Part shown: positions 15,978 to 25,604 of the stretch, piece by piece
Layout of the letters: every line of letters begins with the position of its first letter
Position numbering within the stretch: the stretch's first letter is position 1
Assembly: GCF_023650515.1 (NCBI RefSeq)
Contig: NZ_CP096016.1
Location: forward strand, 1,326,001 to 1,390,000
Origin: Alkalimarinus coralli
GTDB taxonomy: Bacteria > Pseudomonadota > Gammaproteobacteria > Pseudomonadales > Oleiphilaceae
DNA: 64,000 bases
Direction: 5' to 3'
Made by a program: the position numbers and the translations under genes
Notes under the pieces: generated by a model
What the model was told of the DNA's origin: nothing
What the model saw: the letters and a program-made list of their open reading frames with translations, nothing else
Database searches by the model: none

Positions 15978-17270
15978 ATGAAAAAATTAACTGCTTCAAT
16001 TTCGGGCATAGCGGCAGCCGCAGCGCTATCGTTTTCTGCTTCACACGTAATCGCAGCTGATGACACTATCAAAGTAGGTATTCTGCATTCGTTGTCTGGC
16101 ACCATGGCAATTAGTGAGACAACACTGAAAGATACAATGCTGATGCTTATTGAAGAGCAAAATGCCAAAGGCGGTCTATTAGGTAAAAAGTTGGAACCTG
16201 TTGTAGTTGACCCAGCATCAAACTGGCCACTGTTTGCAGAGAAGGGACGAGAGTTGATTGACAAGGAAGATGTGTCTGCAATTTTTGGTTGCTGGACGTC
16301 AGTTTCCAGAAAGTCTGTATTACCGGTCGTAGAAGAGCTGGATAGCCTTTTGTTCTATCCTGTGCAGTACGAAGGTGAAGAATCCTCGAAAAATGTATTT
16401 TATACCGGTGCCGCGCCAAACCAACAGGCTATTCCGGCGGTTGATTATTTGATGAACGACCTTGGTGTTAAGCGTTGGGTATTGGCTGGAACTGACTATG
16501 TTTACCCTCGCACCACAAACAAGATCCTGGAAGCGTATTTGAAGGCGAAGGGCGTTAAGCAAGAAGACATCATGATTAACTACACGCCGTTCGGTCACTC
16601 TGACTGGCAGAGTATTGTGTCTGATGTGAAGAAGTTTGGTTCGGCTGGCAAGAAGACGGCTGTCGTATCAACCATCAATGGCGATGCTAATGTTCCATTC
16701 TATAAAGAGTTGGGTAACCAGGGGATTTCTTCTGAAGATATTCCAGTTGTTGCGTTCTCTGTAGGCGAAGAAGAGCTATCAGGTATCGATACCAAACCAC
16801 TTGTTGGCCACTTGGCGGCGTGGAACTATTTCATGAGTGTCGAAGATGAGTCCAATGAAGAGTTCATCGATAGCTGGCAGTCATATATCAAGAACCAGGA
16901 TCGTGTGACCAATGACCCAATGGAGGCGCACTATATTGGGTTCAATATGTGGGTTCAGGCTGTTGAGAAAGCAGGAACCACCGAGCCTTCAATGGTTCAG
17001 GATGCCATTATCGGTGTAGCGGTTCCAAACCTGACGGGGGGCATTTCAACCATGCTTCCGAACCATCACGTAACCAAGCCAGTACTTATTGGTGAAATAC
17101 AGGATGATGGTCAGTTTCAAGTTGTTTGGCAGACTACAGGTAACGTAGCAGGTGATGCATGGTCTGATTTCTTGCCAGGCTCAAAAGACATTATTTCTGA
17201 CTGGAGAGCACCACTTTCTTGCGGTAACTATAACGTCAAAACAGCGAAATGTTCAGGGCAAAACTTTTAA
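15978..17270 (+). CDS. urtA: Urea ABC transporter, substrate-binding protein UrtA
   Basis: 430 residues with an N-terminal signal peptide (about 1-26, ending ASHVIAA). The mature start is DDTIKVGILHSLSGTMAISE, typical of UrtA in the leucine-type binding family. GCWTSVSRKSVLPV and DSLLFYPVQYEGEESS are further UrtA-specific stretches. It captures urea in the periplasm for UrtBCDE. AGGAGAGATAGGA precedes the ATG. It is first in the urt-ure block. A long intercistronic hairpin follows it, which may keep its transcript more abundant than the transporter genes. Confidence 0.96.
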   Translation: MKKLTASISGIAAAAALSFSASHVIAADDTIKVGILHSLSGTMAISETTLKDTMLMLIEEQNAKGGLLGKKLEPVVVDPASNWPLFAEKGRELIDKEDVSAIFGCWTSVSRKSVLPVVEELDSLLFYPVQYEGEESSKNVFYTGAAPNQQAIPAVDYLMNDLGVKRWVLAGTDYVYPRTTNKILEAYLKAKGVKQEDIMINYTPFGHSDWQSIVSDVKKFGSAGKKTAVVSTINGDANVPFYKELGNQGISSEDIPVVAFSVGEEELSGIDTKPLVGHLAAWNYFMSVEDESNEEFIDSWQSYIKNQDRVTNDPMEAHYIGFNMWVQAVEKAGTTEPSMVQDAIIGVAVPNLTGGISTMLPNHHVTKPVLIGEIQDDGQFQVVWQTTGNVAGDAWSDFLPGSKDIISDWRAPLSCGNYNVKTAKCSGQNF

Positions 17271-17301
17271 TCGTTAAGAGACGATAGACATATCAGCAAC
17301 G

Positions 17302-17353
17302 TAGGCCACTGATTTCAAGCAAAGTATATTAGCTTGCTTGAGTCTGTGGCCTA
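17302..17353 (+). other. Intercistronic hairpin between urtA and urtB
   Basis: An outer stem TAGGCCAC / GTGGCCTA and an inner stem CAAGCAA / TTGCTTG form a long two-part hairpin. No T-run follows. Such structures after binding-protein genes commonly stabilise the upstream mRNA or limit read-through. Confidence 0.65.
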
Positions 17354-17417
17354 GACCATTTTCGTCCTCAAAAGCCTGAAATAATAACGGGCTGAGTGAT
17401 TGATTAGGAAACTAGAC

Positions 17418-19064
17418 ATGTTTTGTTTTAGAAAGCGCGACTTGGCAAGAGGGAAGCAACTGTTAACAGCGTGCACCATAATGTTGTTGTTCGCGGCACT
17501 TTTAAGCCCGACCATTGCGTCATCGGATACTTTTTTTGATCAGGCCATGGTCAAATTGCAAGGTAAGAACTTTAAAAGCGTCACCCAAGGCGTTGAGTTG
17601 CTGGCGCAAAGCCGTGATGAACGTGCGGAGGAAATACTTCAAATATTGCTAGCGGGAGACCTTTACCGCCATAAAAAAGAGAAGCGACTTGTAACCATTC
17701 AGGAAAAACTGGGTAAGGGTTATATCGTTGCAGACGTGCTGGATAGCGGTAAAACATACGAAGTTACCAGTAAACGTAAAATAAAACGTGTTGCAATAAA
17801 TAATAAGTTGCGAATCAGGATAAAGGCGGCCATTTCACAAATACAATTGACAGACCCTGACCCTGCGAAGCGAGGAGCAGCAGTTATTAGCTTGTATGAT
17901 GTGGTCGATGATGAGCAAATCGTCTTGTTTGAAAGAATGTATGAGCAAGAGAAAAACAATAAGGTTCGCTCACTTATCGCGTCGGGTATTGCGTTAGGGA
18001 AACTAAAAACCGGGTCAGTCGTTGAAAAAATTGCTGCGGTTAAAACCCTCGAAGACAGCTTGGAGCCTGCGGTTCGAAACGCCCTCCAGGCGGCAGTTGA
18101 TACCGAGGAGGACAAAAGTGTCATCGCCGCGACCCATAAAGCATTGGCGAAAATTGACCAAAAAATTGATAACTATGCATTAATGGAGACGCTGTTTTTC
18201 GGCTTAAGTCTCGGGTCAGTATTGGTACTTGCTGCAATCGGTTTGGCTATTACCTTTGGCGTTATGGGGGTCATCAACATGGCTCATGGTGAGCTCATCA
18301 TGCTGGGGGCTTATACCACGTATGTTATCCAACTAATCATGCCAAATAATATTGGCGCGTCGCTGTTTGTGGCTATCCCCGCTGCATTCCTGGTTTCTGG
18401 CCTGGCAGGCATCGCGATTGAAAGAGGGGTTATCAAGCACCTATATGGTCGACCGTTGGAAACACTGCTTGCGACATTTGGTATTAGCCTGATTCTACAA
18501 CAGGCTGTGCGCTCAGTGTTTTCGCCTTTAAACCGAAGTGTCGAAACGCCAGACTGGATGAGTGGGGCGTTAGAGATCAACCCTGTTTTTTCGATTACAT
18601 ACAACAGACTTTACATCATTATTTTCTGTTTAATCGTATTTGCGATGCTGTTTTTCGTACTTAAGAAAACGACATTGGGCCTTAAGGTTAGAGCTGTTTC
18701 CCAGAATAGGGCGATGGCACGAGCAATGGGGGTAAGGTCTGAATGGGTCGATGCGCTTACCTTTGGTCTTGGCTCGGGTGTCGCAGGCGTTGCCGGTGTA
18801 GCGCTAAGTCAGTTAACCAATGTAGGGCCTAACTTAGGGCAAGCTTACATTATCGACTCCTTTATGGTGGTGGTGTTCGGTGGCGTTGGAAACCTTTGGG
18901 GGACATTGGTTGCCGGTATGTCGCTCGGTGTAGCTAACAAGTTGCTGGAGCCGGTTTCAGGTGCTGTTCTGGCAAAGATTTTGGTTCTAATTTTTATAAT
19001 TCTTTTTATTCAGAAAAAACCTCGTGGGCTTTTTCCTCAAAAAGGCCGTGGAGCGGAGGGGTAA
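17418..19064 (+). CDS. urtB: Urea ABC transporter permease UrtB
   Basis: About 548 residues. It has a signal-like N-terminus (LLTACTIMLLFAALLSPTIAS), a UrtB-typical periplasmic/HEAT-like region (about 30-250), and a LivH-type permease domain of roughly eight membrane helices (about 260-540). GVMGVINMAHGELIMLGAYT is the LivH signature, and VVVFGGVGNLWGTLVAG lies near the end. The start ATG at 17418 has AGGAAA eight bases upstream. A TTG at 17400 is the longer option with no ribosome site. It forms the inner-membrane channel with UrtC. Confidence 0.95.
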   Translation: MFCFRKRDLARGKQLLTACTIMLLFAALLSPTIASSDTFFDQAMVKLQGKNFKSVTQGVELLAQSRDERAEEILQILLAGDLYRHKKEKRLVTIQEKLGKGYIVADVLDSGKTYEVTSKRKIKRVAINNKLRIRIKAAISQIQLTDPDPAKRGAAVISLYDVVDDEQIVLFERMYEQEKNNKVRSLIASGIALGKLKTGSVVEKIAAVKTLEDSLEPAVRNALQAAVDTEEDKSVIAATHKALAKIDQKIDNYALMETLFFGLSLGSVLVLAAIGLAITFGVMGVINMAHGELIMLGAYTTYVIQLIMPNNIGASLFVAIPAAFLVSGLAGIAIERGVIKHLYGRPLETLLATFGISLILQQAVRSVFSPLNRSVETPDWMSGALEINPVFSITYNRLYIIIFCLIVFAMLFFVLKKTTLGLKVRAVSQNRAMARAMGVRSEWVDALTFGLGSGVAGVAGVALSQLTNVGPNLGQAYIIDSFMVVVFGGVGNLWGTLVAGMSLGVANKLLEPVSGAVLAKILVLIFIILFIQKKPRGLFPQKGRGAEG

Positions 19065-19067
19065 ATT

Positions 19068-20153
19068 ATGCATTCTGAAAAACAGCTATTTGATAAAAAA
19101 TCTCAAATATTTCTCCTGGTTTTAGCCGCTGTTACGGTGGCAGTGTTAGCGCTTAACCTTTTTGTTCCTGAAGGGAGCGCGTTACACATATCGACGTATA
19201 CGGTCACCCTGTTAGGTAAATACCTGACGTTTGCTCTACTGGCAATTGCAGTCGACCTTGTCTGGGGCTACATGGGGATATTGAGTCTTGGGCATGGCGC
19301 TTTTTTCGCATTGGGCGGATACGCAATGGGAATGTACTTGATGCGCCAAATTGGAGATCGAGGGGTATATTGTGACCCTGTTCTGCCCGACTTTATGGTG
19401 TTTCTGGACTGGAAAGAGCTGCCCTGGTTCTGGCACGGCTTTGATATGTTCTGGTTTGCAGCACTAATGATTGTAGCAGTGCCTGGAATACTGGCATTCG
19501 TATTTGGCTGGCTGGCATTCCGTTCTCGTGTAACGGGTGTTTATCTCTCCATCATTACACAAGCGATGACTTATGCACTCATGCTTGCTTTCTATCGCAA
19601 TGAAATGGGGTTTGGTGGCAATAATGGCCTGACTGACTTTAAGGATATTCTGGGCTTCAGTTTGCAATCGAATAGTACCAGGCTTTGGTTATTTGGGTTG
19701 TCCGCATTGTTTTTGGCGCTAGGGTATATCGCATGCCGCTATATCGTAACGTCCAAGCTTGGCCGGGTATGTATGGCGATTCGTGATGCTGAAGACCGTA
19801 CCCGCTTTATCGGTTATCGAGTTGATAAGGTCAAACTATGGGTCTTCGTATTTTCTGCCTCTTTGGCAGGGATTGCAGGTGCCTTGTATGTTCCTCAGGT
19901 GGGGATTATCAACCCGAATGAGTTTTCACCACTTAATTCGATTGAACTGGTAGTCTGGGTCGCAATAGGTGGACGGGCTACACTGTATGGGGCCGTTATT
20001 GGTGCGATTGCCGTTAACTATGCGAAAAGTTATTTTACAGTTGCGATGCCTGAGGTGTGGTTATTTGCACTAGGAGGGCTCTTTGTACTTGGCACACTTT
20101 ACCTTCCAAAAGGGATGGCAGGCTTTATGAAGCGTAAGGAGGCAGTGGCATGA
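19068..20153 (+). CDS. urtC: Urea ABC transporter permease UrtC
   Basis: 361 residues with about 9-10 membrane helices. WGYMGILSLGHGAFFALGGYAMGM is the LivM-type signature. MAIRDAEDRTRFIGY and LYGAVIGAIAVNYAKSYFT are conserved cytoplasmic and membrane blocks. It pairs with UrtB. It follows urtB by 3 bp and overlaps urtD by ATGA, so the order is translationally coupled. Confidence 0.95.
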   Translation: MHSEKQLFDKKSQIFLLVLAAVTVAVLALNLFVPEGSALHISTYTVTLLGKYLTFALLAIAVDLVWGYMGILSLGHGAFFALGGYAMGMYLMRQIGDRGVYCDPVLPDFMVFLDWKELPWFWHGFDMFWFAALMIVAVPGILAFVFGWLAFRSRVTGVYLSIITQAMTYALMLAFYRNEMGFGGNNGLTDFKDILGFSLQSNSTRLWLFGLSALFLALGYIACRYIVTSKLGRVCMAIRDAEDRTRFIGYRVDKVKLWVFVFSASLAGIAGALYVPQVGIINPNEFSPLNSIELVVWVAIGGRATLYGAVIGAIAVNYAKSYFTVAMPEVWLFALGGLFVLGTLYLPKGMAGFMKRKEAVA

Positions 20154-20986
20154 GTATTTCCGTTGCATCGTATTTGGACTCAATCCGCCAGCGTGACCGA
20201 GTGTTTGACTTTATGGCTCCGCAGGCTGACAAGCGGTTAGATATAAAAAACGGCTGTATGCTTTACGTGGAAGATGTGAGTGTGAGCTTCGACGGGTTCA
20301 AGGCTATTAATAACCTTAATCTCTATATTGATGAAGGTGAACTGCGTTGTATTATCGGACCAAATGGTGCCGGTAAAACCACCATGATGGATATCATCAC
20401 GGGTAAAACCAAACCCGACACAGGTTCTGCGTACTTCGGGCAGAAGATTAACTTGCTGGAAATGAGTGAACCGGAAATTGCGCAAGCGGGTATTGGGCGC
20501 AAGTTTCAGAAGCCGACTGTTTTTGAAGAGCAGTCAGTGTACGACAACCTAGAATTGGCGATGGCTGGGCCTCGCGGCGTTCTACCCACTCTGTTTTCTA
20601 AACTTAATGGCGAACAAAAAGATCATATTGAACAAGTCATGGTTCAAATCGGATTGCAGGAGCATCGTTTTGCGCGTTCTGGTGCTTTGTCCCACGGTCA
20701 GAAACAGTGGCTCGAAATTGGTATGTTGTTGATGCAGAACCCGCGTTTATTGCTGGTGGATGAGCCGGTTGCAGGAATGACTCATCAGGAAATGGATCGA
20801 ACAGCCGAGCTGCTAACGTCATTGGCGGGTAAGCACTCGGTTATCGTTGTTGAACACGATATGGACTTTGTCCGCTCAATTGCTAAAAAAGTAACCGTGC
20901 TGCATCAGGGAAGCGTCTTGGCTGAAGGGTCTATGGATCAGATTCAAAGTGATGCGCGTGTTAAAGAAGTGTACCTGGGAGAGTAA
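20150..20986 (+). CDS. urtD: Urea ABC transporter ATP-binding protein UrtD
   Basis: 278 residues of ABC ATPase. Walker A is GPNGAGKTTM (about 73-82) and the signature variant is LSHGQKQWLEIGM. Walker B is RLLLVDEPVAGM, and the switch His is in VIVVEHDMDFV. LSHGQKQWLEI is the form typical of UrtD and LivG-like proteins. Overlap with urtC by 4 bp supports the start. Confidence 0.95.
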   Translation: MSISVASYLDSIRQRDRVFDFMAPQADKRLDIKNGCMLYVEDVSVSFDGFKAINNLNLYIDEGELRCIIGPNGAGKTTMMDIITGKTKPDTGSAYFGQKINLLEMSEPEIAQAGIGRKFQKPTVFEEQSVYDNLELAMAGPRGVLPTLFSKLNGEQKDHIEQVMVQIGLQEHRFARSGALSHGQKQWLEIGMLLMQNPRLLLVDEPVAGMTHQEMDRTAELLTSLAGKHSVIVVEHDMDFVRSIAKKVTVLHQGSVLAEGSMDQIQSDARVKEVYLGE

Positions 20987-20990
20987 CTGG

Positions 20991-21686
20991 ATGCTTAAAA
21001 TAGAAAACCTGAATCAGTTTTATGGTGAAAGTCATACGCTCTGGGACCTTAATCTTCATGTAGAAGAAGGCAAATGTACTGTTCTAATGGGGCGTAATGG
21101 CGTAGGTAAAACGACGTTACTAAGCTGCATTATGGGGTTATTGCCAATCAAATCAGGGAATGCGGAATTTATGGGGCAGCGCTTGTTTGATCATTCGGCG
21201 GAAAAGCGCGCCTCAATGGGGATTGGTTATGTCCCGCAAGGCAGGCAGATATTTCCTGCCATGACGGTTGAAGAAAATCTTCAAATTGGATTATCAGCTC
21301 GTAAAGATAAACTTAAAAAAATACCGGACTTTATCTTCGAGCTTTTTCCAGTGCTTAAGGAGATGATTAATCGGCGTGGGGGTGACCTGTCGGGAGGGCA
21401 GCAACAGCAATTAGCGATTGGCCGTGCACTGGTCGTAGACCCCAAACTGCTGATTCTGGATGAACCGACAGAGGGTATTCAGCCCAATGTCGTGCAGGAA
21501 ATAGGCGATATCATCCGCAGGTTAAACCAACAGACTGGGCTCACGGTTTTGTTGGTTGAACAAAAGTTACCATTTGCTCGAAAAGTGGCGGATAACTTCT
21601 GTATTATGGAGCGAGGGAAAAGTGTTGCCACCGGCAATATTTCTGAACTTTCCGAAGAACTGATTAAGGAATACCTCACAGTTTGA
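20991..21686 (+). CDS. urtE: Urea ABC transporter ATP-binding protein UrtE
   Basis: 231 residues of LivF-like ATPase. Walker A is GRNGVGKTTLL, the signature is DLSGGQQQQLAIGRAL, and Walker B is KLLILDEPTEGIQPN. The switch region is LLVEQKLPFAR. The start is ATG at 20991, 4 bp after the urtD stop, preceded by GGGAGAG. Longer upstream in-frame codons overlap urtD and are unlikely. Its TGA overlaps the ureD start region, tying transport and hydrolysis genes into one transcript. Confidence 0.95.
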   Translation: MLKIENLNQFYGESHTLWDLNLHVEEGKCTVLMGRNGVGKTTLLSCIMGLLPIKSGNAEFMGQRLFDHSAEKRASMGIGYVPQGRQIFPAMTVEENLQIGLSARKDKLKKIPDFIFELFPVLKEMINRRGGDLSGGQQQQLAIGRALVVDPKLLILDEPTEGIQPNVVQEIGDIIRRLNQQTGLTVLLVEQKLPFARKVADNFCIMERGKSVATGNISELSEELIKEYLTV

Positions 21687-22663
21687 CAATATCTCAACAT
21701 GTAAACACACCAAACGTAGTTACGGCTGAAGATGATGCTGTGTTAGCTGCTGCTTCAATGATCGACAGTACGATAGAGAGCCGTACCACCGATAGTGGTC
21801 GCGCTAACTTTGGGTACGGCGAGAGCAGGCGTTGGCTGGCAGAACTGAGCTTGGAGTTTGTCGCAGGTGCAGACAAAACCCTGATGAAGGACTTTCAGTT
21901 TAAGGGGCCTCTTAGAGTTCAGCGGCCTTTTTATCCTGAAAATAAGGTGTGTCACGTATATATCCTTCATCCGCCAGGTGGGCTGGTCAGTGGTGATAAC
22001 CTTAAAATCGACATAACGTGCGCGAAGAATAGCCATGTGTTAATGACGACCCCTTCGGCCGGAAAGGTTTACCAGGCAGACTCGTGCAATGTCTCGCAGT
22101 TGCAAGATGTAAAGCTATCGGTTGATGACGCAATATGCGAATGGTTCCCACAGGAGACCATTGTTTTTAACGGTGCAAATGGCCGACTGAGTACCCACAT
22201 CGACCTGACAGGCAACGCCAAATTTATTGGTTGGGATATTTATTGTCTGGGCAGGACTGCAGGCAACAAACCGTTTGATAGCGGAAGCGTTGTTCAAACG
22301 CTAAGTGTCTCAAAAGACGGCTTACCCCTGCTGTTAGAACGGCAGGTTGTCAAAGGTGGCGGGGAGTCACTGACTCAGCCCTATGGCTTCGCAGGGCACT
22401 CAGTTTCCGGCACCATGATTATGTTTGGATTGGAAAACCCTCAAGCCTCAGTAGATGCGTTGCGCTCCTCACTGGAACCGTTGATTTCAACCTCTTCCAT
22501 TGCCGGTTTGATCGCAGTCACTCAGCGCCTTGGCGTTGTGATTGTACGCTATCTCGGACCATGCTCAGAGGAGGCAAAAAATTTATTGATCCATTGTTGG
22601 AAGCAGGTTAGAAAAGCGCTTTTAGGGCTTGAGGCCTGTGAGCCGAGAATTTGGTCGACTTAA
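21683..22663 (+). CDS. ureD: Urease accessory protein UreD (UreH)
   Basis: About 326 residues. RWLAELSLEFVAGADKTLMKDFQFKGPLRVQRPFYPE and HVYILHPPGGLVSGDNLKI are UreD signatures. TTPSAGKVYQAD and EWFPQETIVFNGA follow. UreD binds apo-urease and with UreF and UreG delivers nickel. The start is uncertain. TTG at 21683 overlaps the urtE stop and gives a 40-residue leader before the conserved region. ATG at 21758 is an alternative that is 25 codons shorter. Neither has a clear ribosome site. Confidence 0.93.
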   Translation: MTISQHVNTPNVVTAEDDAVLAAASMIDSTIESRTTDSGRANFGYGESRRWLAELSLEFVAGADKTLMKDFQFKGPLRVQRPFYPENKVCHVYILHPPGGLVSGDNLKIDITCAKNSHVLMTTPSAGKVYQADSCNVSQLQDVKLSVDDAICEWFPQETIVFNGANGRLSTHIDLTGNAKFIGWDIYCLGRTAGNKPFDSGSVVQTLSVSKDGLPLLLERQVVKGGGESLTQPYGFAGHSVSGTMIMFGLENPQASVDALRSSLEPLISTSSIAGLIAVTQRLGVVIVRYLGPCSEEAKNLLIHCWKQVRKALLGLEACEPRIWST

Positions 22664-22705
22664 ATTTTATTCAAAAAATGTCTGTTTATACACAAGAGAG
22701 ACACG

Positions 22706-23008
22706 ATGCAACTTTCGCCTAGAGAAAAAGACAAATTACTACTATTCACTGCCGCGTTACTGGCAGAAAGGCGCCTTGCCAAAGGCATAAAACTTAATTA
22801 CCCGGAAGCCGTTGCGTTAATTTCAGGAGAAATTCTGGAAGGTGCCAGGGAAGGAAAGACGGTTGCCGAGCTAATGAGTTATGGACGAACAATACTGACT
22901 CGTGACCAGGTGATGGAAGGTATTCCGGAGATGGTAGATGAGGTGCAGGTAGAAGCCACTTTTCCTGACGGAACCAAACTCGTTACTGTCCATAACCCCA
23001 TTATTTAA
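22706..23008 (+). CDS. ureA: Urease gamma subunit UreA
   Basis: 100 residues, the standard length. [23 protein letters not shown] opens it. [10 protein letters not shown] and [21 protein letters not shown] follow, with the end [15 protein letters not shown]. It is the structural subunit that packs with UreB and UreC. AGAGAGAC precedes the ATG. Confidence 0.97.
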   Translation: MQLSPREKDKLLLFTAALLAERRLAKGIKLNYPEAVALISGEILEGAREGKTVAELMSYGRTILTRDQVMEGIPEMVDEVQVEATFPDGTKLVTVHNPII

Positions 23009-23034
23009 TACTGCTGTTAAAGGAGTGTATCGAG

Positions 23035-23340
23035 ATGATTCCAGGTGAATATGCATTGAAGGATGGAGATATTGAGCTCAATGCAGGCCGTGAGGTGATC
23101 TCACTCTCAGTCTCCAATACTGGAGACCGGCCTGTTCAAGTTGGGTCTCACTACCATTTTTCAGAGACCAACTTAGCGCTTGAGTTTGACCGGGACAAAG
23201 CAAGGGGTTATCGCCTGAATATTGCGGCAGGTACGGCTGTTCGCTTTGAACCAGGGCAGAGCCGCACGGTAGAGCTGGTTGAATTCGGCGGTAAGAAAGA
23301 AATATATGGCTTTCGTGGTGATGTTATGGGCGCGCTTTAG
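23035..23340 (+). CDS. ureB: Urease beta subunit UreB
   Basis: 101 residues. [20 protein letters not shown] opens it, then [22 protein letters not shown] and the ending [20 protein letters not shown] are diagnostic. AAAGGAG precedes the ATG at good spacing. It lies between ureA and ureC as in most proteobacterial urease operons. Confidence 0.97.
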   Translation: MIPGEYALKDGDIELNAGREVISLSVSNTGDRPVQVGSHYHFSETNLALEFDRDKARGYRLNIAAGTAVRFEPGQSRTVELVEFGGKKEIYGFRGDVMGAL

Positions 23341-23381
23341 CCTTTCTCACGGAAATGACCTTCGGTAGCAAGGATATTAAA

Positions 23382-25088
23382 ATGACAAAAATTTCCCGCA
23401 AAGCCTATGCAGACATGTTCGGACCCACTGTCGGTGACAAAGTCCGTCTAGCAGACACAGAGCTTTGGATAGAGGTAGAAAAAGATTACACCGTCTATGG
23501 CGATGAAGTTAAGTTTGGCGGTGGCAAGGTTATTCGCGACGGCATGGGGCAGAGCCAAATGGTCTCTTCTGATGTCGTTGATGTGCTCATTACCAACGCC
23601 TTGATTCTCGATCACTGGGGTATTGTAAAAGCAGATATAGGCATAAAAGCAGGCAGGATAGCGGCGATTGGCAAAGGGGGAAACCCGGATACCCAGGAAG
23701 GTATCACAATTGCGGTAGGCCCAGGCACTGAAGTTATAGCAGGGGAAGGGCAGATCGTAACTGCGGGTGCTGTTGATTCTCACATACACTTTATTTGCCC
23801 ACAGCAGGTAGAAGAAGCGCTAATGTCGGGGGTCACAACGATGTTGGGTGGCGGTACGGGCCCGGCAACCGGGTCGAATGCCACAACCTGTACGCCTGGC
23901 CCCTGGAACATGGCTAAAATGCTTCAGGCGACTGATAACCTGCCAATGAACTTTGGTTTTTTAGGTAAAGGGAATGCGAGCCTCCCCGAGGCGCTGGAAG
24001 AGCAGTTGGAATATGGTGCATTTGGTCTCAAACTTCATGAAGATTGGGGAACAACCCCTGCGTCTATTGATAACTGTTTAACCGTAGCTGAAAAGTACGA
24101 TGTTCAAGTAGCCATTCATACTGATACCTTAAATGAATCCGGTTTTGTAGAAGACACATTGGCGGCTTTTAAAGGTCGATGCATACATACCTATCATACT
24201 GAAGGCGCTGGAGGCGGACACGCGCCGGATATTATCAAAGCTTGTAGCGAGTTGAATGTCCTACCTTCATCAACCAATCCAACCAGACCTTACACGGTTA
24301 ATACGGTTGATGAGCATCTGGATATGCTGATGGTTTGTCACCATTTAGATCCTAATATCCCTGAAGACGTCGCGTTTGCAGACTCTCGTATTCGTAAGGA
24401 AACGATAGCAGCTGAAGATATATTGCACGATATGGGTGTACTCTCGATGATCGCATCAGACTCACAAGCGATGGGTAGAGTCGGCGAGGTTATTTCCAGA
24501 ACCTGGCAAACCGCACATAAGATGAAAACCCAACGAGGCGCGTTAGACGAAGATAAGCCAGAAGGTAATGACAACTTCCGCGCAAAACGCTATCTGGCGA
24601 AGTACACGATCAACCCCGCAATTGCTCATGGTATTTCTCATGAAGTGGGTTCTATAGAAGTGGGTAAGTTAGCTGATCTGGTGTTATGGAAGCCTGCATT
24701 CTTCGGGGTTAAACCCGCGTTGATTCTAAAAGGTGGCTTTATTGCCGGTGCACCAATGGGAGACCCTAACGCATCAATACCCACTCCGCAGCCTGTCCAT
24801 TATCGTTATATGTTTGGTGGTTTCGGTACCGCACCGGCCAAAACATCATTTACGTTTGTAAGCAAAGCAGCTGAAAAAAGAGACTTGCCTAAAGAGTTAG
24901 GGTTAAGCCGAACACTGGTCGCTTGCCATAGTGTTCGTTCGGTGACCAAAGAGGACATGATTCATAATAATGCAATGCCGGTGATTGAGGTTAGCCCAGA
25001 GACCTATGAAGTCACTGCTGATGGCGTGCTATTAAGCTGCGAACCTGCTGATGTGTTACCGATGGCTCAGCGTTATTTCTTATTCTAG
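23382..25088 (+). CDS. ureC: Urease alpha (catalytic) subunit UreC
   Basis: 568 residues when started at ATG 23382 (AAGGA upstream), matching the usual 567-570. All expected catalytic and nickel residues fall at their standard numbers: His134 and His136 (HIH), the carbamylated Lys217 in [11 protein letters not shown], the flap His320, and Asp360 in [10 protein letters not shown]. The [16 protein letters not shown] stretch is also present. It hydrolyses urea to ammonia and carbamate in the cytosol. A longer frame from 23355 lacks a ribosome site. The enzyme looks fully functional. Confidence 0.97.
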   Translation: MTKISRKAYADMFGPTVGDKVRLADTELWIEVEKDYTVYGDEVKFGGGKVIRDGMGQSQMVSSDVVDVLITNALILDHWGIVKADIGIKAGRIAAIGKGGNPDTQEGITIAVGPGTEVIAGEGQIVTAGAVDSHIHFICPQQVEEALMSGVTTMLGGGTGPATGSNATTCTPGPWNMAKMLQATDNLPMNFGFLGKGNASLPEALEEQLEYGAFGLKLHEDWGTTPASIDNCLTVAEKYDVQVAIHTDTLNESGFVEDTLAAFKGRCIHTYHTEGAGGGHAPDIIKACSELNVLPSSTNPTRPYTVNTVDEHLDMLMVCHHLDPNIPEDVAFADSRIRKETIAAEDILHDMGVLSMIASDSQAMGRVGEVISRTWQTAHKMKTQRGALDEDKPEGNDNFRAKRYLAKYTINPAIAHGISHEVGSIEVGKLADLVLWKPAFFGVKPALILKGGFIAGAPMGDPNASIPTPQPVHYRYMFGGFGTAPAKTSFTFVSKAAEKRDLPKELGLSRTLVACHSVRSVTKEDMIHNNAMPVIEVSPETYEVTADGVLLSCEPADVLPMAQRYFLF

Positions 25089-25153
25089 CGAAGGGTAATA
25101 GTTGTTTAAGTAATGTGTGCACGAATATATTTACTAACCAGTAGCCGGAGATC

Positions 25154-25597
25154 ATGGTGTTAAAAGTAGTCGAGTATGCCGATGGCGTTGTCGGGTTGTC
25201 AGCTGATGATACGTTGACGTTGAATTATGATGACAGGAAACGAGGGCGTTTAAGAAGCGTCACGGATTCAGGGGAAGATATTGGGCTTTTTCTCGAAAGG
25301 GGTAAAGTCTTACAGCAGGGGCAAGCGTTAAAAACCGAATGCGGGAAGGTCATTATCATCATTTCTCAAGATGAGGCTGTAACGACAGCTCGTTGTGATG
25401 ACTGGTTGGTCTTCTCAAAATGTTGCTATCATCTCGGAAATCGTCACGTGCCTTTGCAGGTGGGTGAGAAGTGGCTACGTTTTAAACCGGATCACGTACT
25501 TGAAGATATGGTTCGCATCCATGGTATGACCATTGAACATGAGTTGAGCCCTTTTGACCCTGAGAGTGGTGCATATAAGGGTGGCCATCACCATTAG
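25154..25597 (+). CDS. ureE: Urease accessory nickel chaperone UreE
   Basis: 147 residues. The middle YHLGNRHVPLQV (containing the conserved nickel-binding His) and HVLEDMVRIHGMTIEHELSPFDPE-like blocks identify UreE. The C-terminal histidine tail is short (GGHHH). This suggests the metal-storage tail seen in Klebsiella is reduced here. It hands nickel to UreG. CGGAGATC precedes the ATG. Confidence 0.94.
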   Translation: MVLKVVEYADGVVGLSADDTLTLNYDDRKRGRLRSVTDSGEDIGLFLERGKVLQQGQALKTECGKVIIIISQDEAVTTARCDDWLVFSKCCYHLGNRHVPLQVGEKWLRFKPDHVLEDMVRIHGMTIEHELSPFDPESGAYKGGHHH

Positions 25598-25604
25598 GAA
25601 AACA

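Noticed and set aside
23355-23381. Longer UreC start
   Set aside because: ATG at 23382 has AAGGA upstream and puts all catalytic residues at standard numbering.
25565-25597. Truncated UreE lacking its His-rich tail as a sign of a defective urease
   Set aside because: Many functional UreE proteins have short or no His tails, and the internal nickel-binding region is present.
25554-25604. Longer UreF start overlapping ureE
   Set aside because: The extension is out of character for UreF and lies in the ureE coding end. ATG 25605 has its own ribosome site.
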